Assembly (NCBI GenBank): GCA_945901665.1
Contig: CAMDLJ010000122.1
Coordinates: 1 to 7,399, forward strand
DNA from: Bordetella parapertussis
Lineage (GTDB): Bacteria; Pseudomonadota; Gammaproteobacteria; Burkholderiales; Burkholderiaceae
Direction of reading: 5' to 3'
DNA: 7,399 bases
Position numbers and translations under genes: made by a program. This document shows positions 6,798 to 7,399 of the stretch, piece by piece. The notes below the pieces were generated by a model. The model searched no databases and had not been told where the DNA came from. It saw nothing but the letters and a program-made list of their open reading frames with translations. The number at the start of each line of letters is the position of its first letter. Position 1 is the first letter of the stretch.

Positions 6798-7068
6798 TGC
6801 GAAAGATGGTGAAACCCAAGAGCGAAATAGGCTTTGCCAGATGCGCATTGAATGAGTTCAAGGCGAAATTTGACAATATTTCAGATTGAGAAATTGACTT
6901 TGCCTGCCTGGACATGATCAAGAGCAATGCGTTGCTCCATACCAAACCCCCGTGAACAATGACGCTGATAACCCAACCCCATTGGCTGTTTGACGCATTG
7001 CGCGTCATTGCTCCCATCCACCAGATTGTCCAGGCCACCGCAGAGCTGATGGTCCGCGAATACCCATT
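6798..7068 (+). other. Intergenic stretch with short in-frame reading frames, no recognised gene
   Basis: No gene with a known family fits here. One plus frame starts with an ATG overlapping the Bug stop codon (6797-6799) and runs 30 codons to TGA at 6887. The same frame continues to TGA at 6953 and TGA at 7070, so three short open pieces share one frame with only three TGA stops. None matches anything I know. A minus-strand frame (6784-7179) is also open across the whole gap, but its product is not domain-like and it begins inside the next gene. The gap could hold decayed coding sequence or a regulatory region; the repeat cluster at 6922-7010 favours at least some regulation. Confidence 0.4.
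6922..7010. repeat. Cluster of interlocking inverted repeats upstream of the 3-HIBDH-like gene
   Basis: Within 89 bases there are three perfect inverted repeats. GAGCAA (6922-6927) and TTGCTC (6932-6937) flank TGCG. TGACGC (6991-6996) and GCGTCA (7002-7007) flank ATTGC. CAATGACGC (6957-6965) and GCGTCATTG (7002-7010) form a 9-base pair 36 bases apart. Units are shared: CAATGCGT (6925-6932) recurs inverted as ACGCATTG (6993-7000), and TTGCTCC occurs at 6932-6938 and 7008-7014. They end 58 bases before the next gene. Multiple binding sites for one regulator, or alternative RNA hairpins, would both fit. Confidence 0.45.
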
Positions 7069-7072
7069 ATGA
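6959..7072 (+). CDS. Possible 37-residue small protein or gene remnant overlapping the next gene
   Basis: An ATG at 6959 opens 37 codons (MTLITQPHWLFDALRVIAP and onward, ending VREYPL), and its TGA stop shares ATGA (7069-7072) with the next start. About two thirds of its codons end in G or C by my count, which is coding-like. I recognise no family, and there is no ribosome binding site before it. It could be a coupled leader peptide, the tail of a decayed gene or chance. The downstream gene also lacks its own ribosome binding site, which makes translational coupling worth considering. Confidence 0.25.
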   Translation: MTLITQPHWLFDALRVIAPIHQIVQATAELMVREYPL

Positions 7073-7399
7073 GCGGCCAGAGCAATCCGCCAACAGAGCT
7101 GCCATCGTCGCCGGTCGGTTTTATTGGCCTGGGAAACATGGGTTTTCCCATGGCTGAGCGGTTGCTGGATGCAGGCCATGGTCTGGATGTGTGCGATATC
7201 CGTCTATCCGTGGGTGCGCCGTTGGTACAGCGTGGTGCTCGTGCCATGGCCACACCCCGTGCAGTGGCCGACTCCTGCCGCGTGGTTGTCATGTGCCTGC
7301 TGACCTCAGAGAGCATTGCAGATGCAATGCTTGGGACCGATGGTGTGGTGATGGGCACAGCGGTCAAGATCGTCATCAACACCTCGACCATTGGCAAGC
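7069..7399 (+). CDS. 3-hydroxyisobutyrate dehydrogenase-family oxidoreductase (N-terminal part, cut by window end)
   Basis: The first 110 residues of a beta-hydroxyacid dehydrogenase are visible. After a Pro/Ser-rich lead of 15 residues comes VGFIGLGNMGFPMAERLLDAGH, with the GLGNMG dinucleotide loop at 20-25. D43 in DVCDIR, where NADP-dependent members usually have N-R, suggests NAD. CLLTSE (76-81) and INTSTIG (103-109) are the family segments before and in the substrate-binding region; the catalytic Lys and the all-helical C-terminal domain lie beyond the window. Members oxidise 3-hydroxyisobutyrate, tartronate, glycerate or similar acids, and the exact substrate is open. The ATG at 7069 is forced: no ATG, GTG or TTG lies between it and the in-frame TGA at 6991. 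It has no clear ribosome binding site but overlaps a 37-codon frame by ATGA. It follows the Bug receptor in the same direction, which suggests joint use in carboxylate catabolism. Confidence 0.92.
   Translation, partial: MSGQSNPPTELPSSPVGFIGLGNMGFPMAERLLDAGHGLDVCDIRLSVGAPLVQRGARAMATPRAVADSCRVVVMCLLTSESIADAMLGTDGVVMGTAVKIVINTSTIGK

Noticed and set aside
6784..7179. 131-residue minus-strand open frame across the gap before the 3-HIBDH-like gene
   Set aside because: Its start lies antisense within the 3-HIBDH-like gene, the sequence is not domain-like, and no ribosome binding site is evident.

Overview
The window looks like a stretch of chromosome from a betaproteobacterium of the order Burkholderiales, probably Comamonadaceae. 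That assignment is inferred from the moderately GC-rich coding sequence, the Bug-type periplasmic receptor (a family greatly expanded in that group) and the gene mix; no marker gene is present. No rRNA, tRNA, CRISPR array, transposase or phage gene was seen.

Left part (1-1007): the first 317 bases hold no secure gene, only a possible leftward reading frame cut by the window edge. A rightward gene for a small NAD(P)-binding oxidoreductase of the F420-dependent NADP reductase-like family follows (318-1007).

Peroxide-defence unit (1044-3320): ahpC and ahpF lie on the minus strand as a compact operon, ahpC first, with 17 bases between them. AhpC reduces hydrogen peroxide and organic hydroperoxides, and AhpF re-reduces AhpC with NADH. 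All catalytic cysteines are present. Upstream of ahpC there is a weak promoter, an imperfect OxyR-like element and a perfect palindrome between -35 and -10.

Centre (3468-5527): a rightward secreted HtrA/DegP-like protein with one PDZ domain has apparently lost the catalytic His and Asp but kept the Ser, so it is probably a pseudoprotease. It converges on a leftward D-2-hydroxyacid dehydrogenase with intact catalytic residues.

Right part (5528-7399): a 265-base divergent intergenic region carries two inverted repeats built from the same TTTGCG half-site. It separates the dehydrogenase from a rightward Bug receptor for a small carboxylate (5793-6797). A gap of about 270 bases then holds a cluster of interlocking inverted repeats and a short reading frame. 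It leads into the start of a 3-hydroxyisobutyrate dehydrogenase-family gene that runs off the window. The hydroxyacid dehydrogenase, receptor and beta-hydroxyacid dehydrogenase suggest uptake and oxidation of a hydroxycarboxylate, but the ligand cannot be read from the sequence.

Most of the window is ordinary chromosomal content. The best leads are the degenerate HtrA-like protein, the shared-half-site palindromes before the Bug gene, and the repeat cluster before the last gene. Nothing here clearly amounts to a new multi-gene system.
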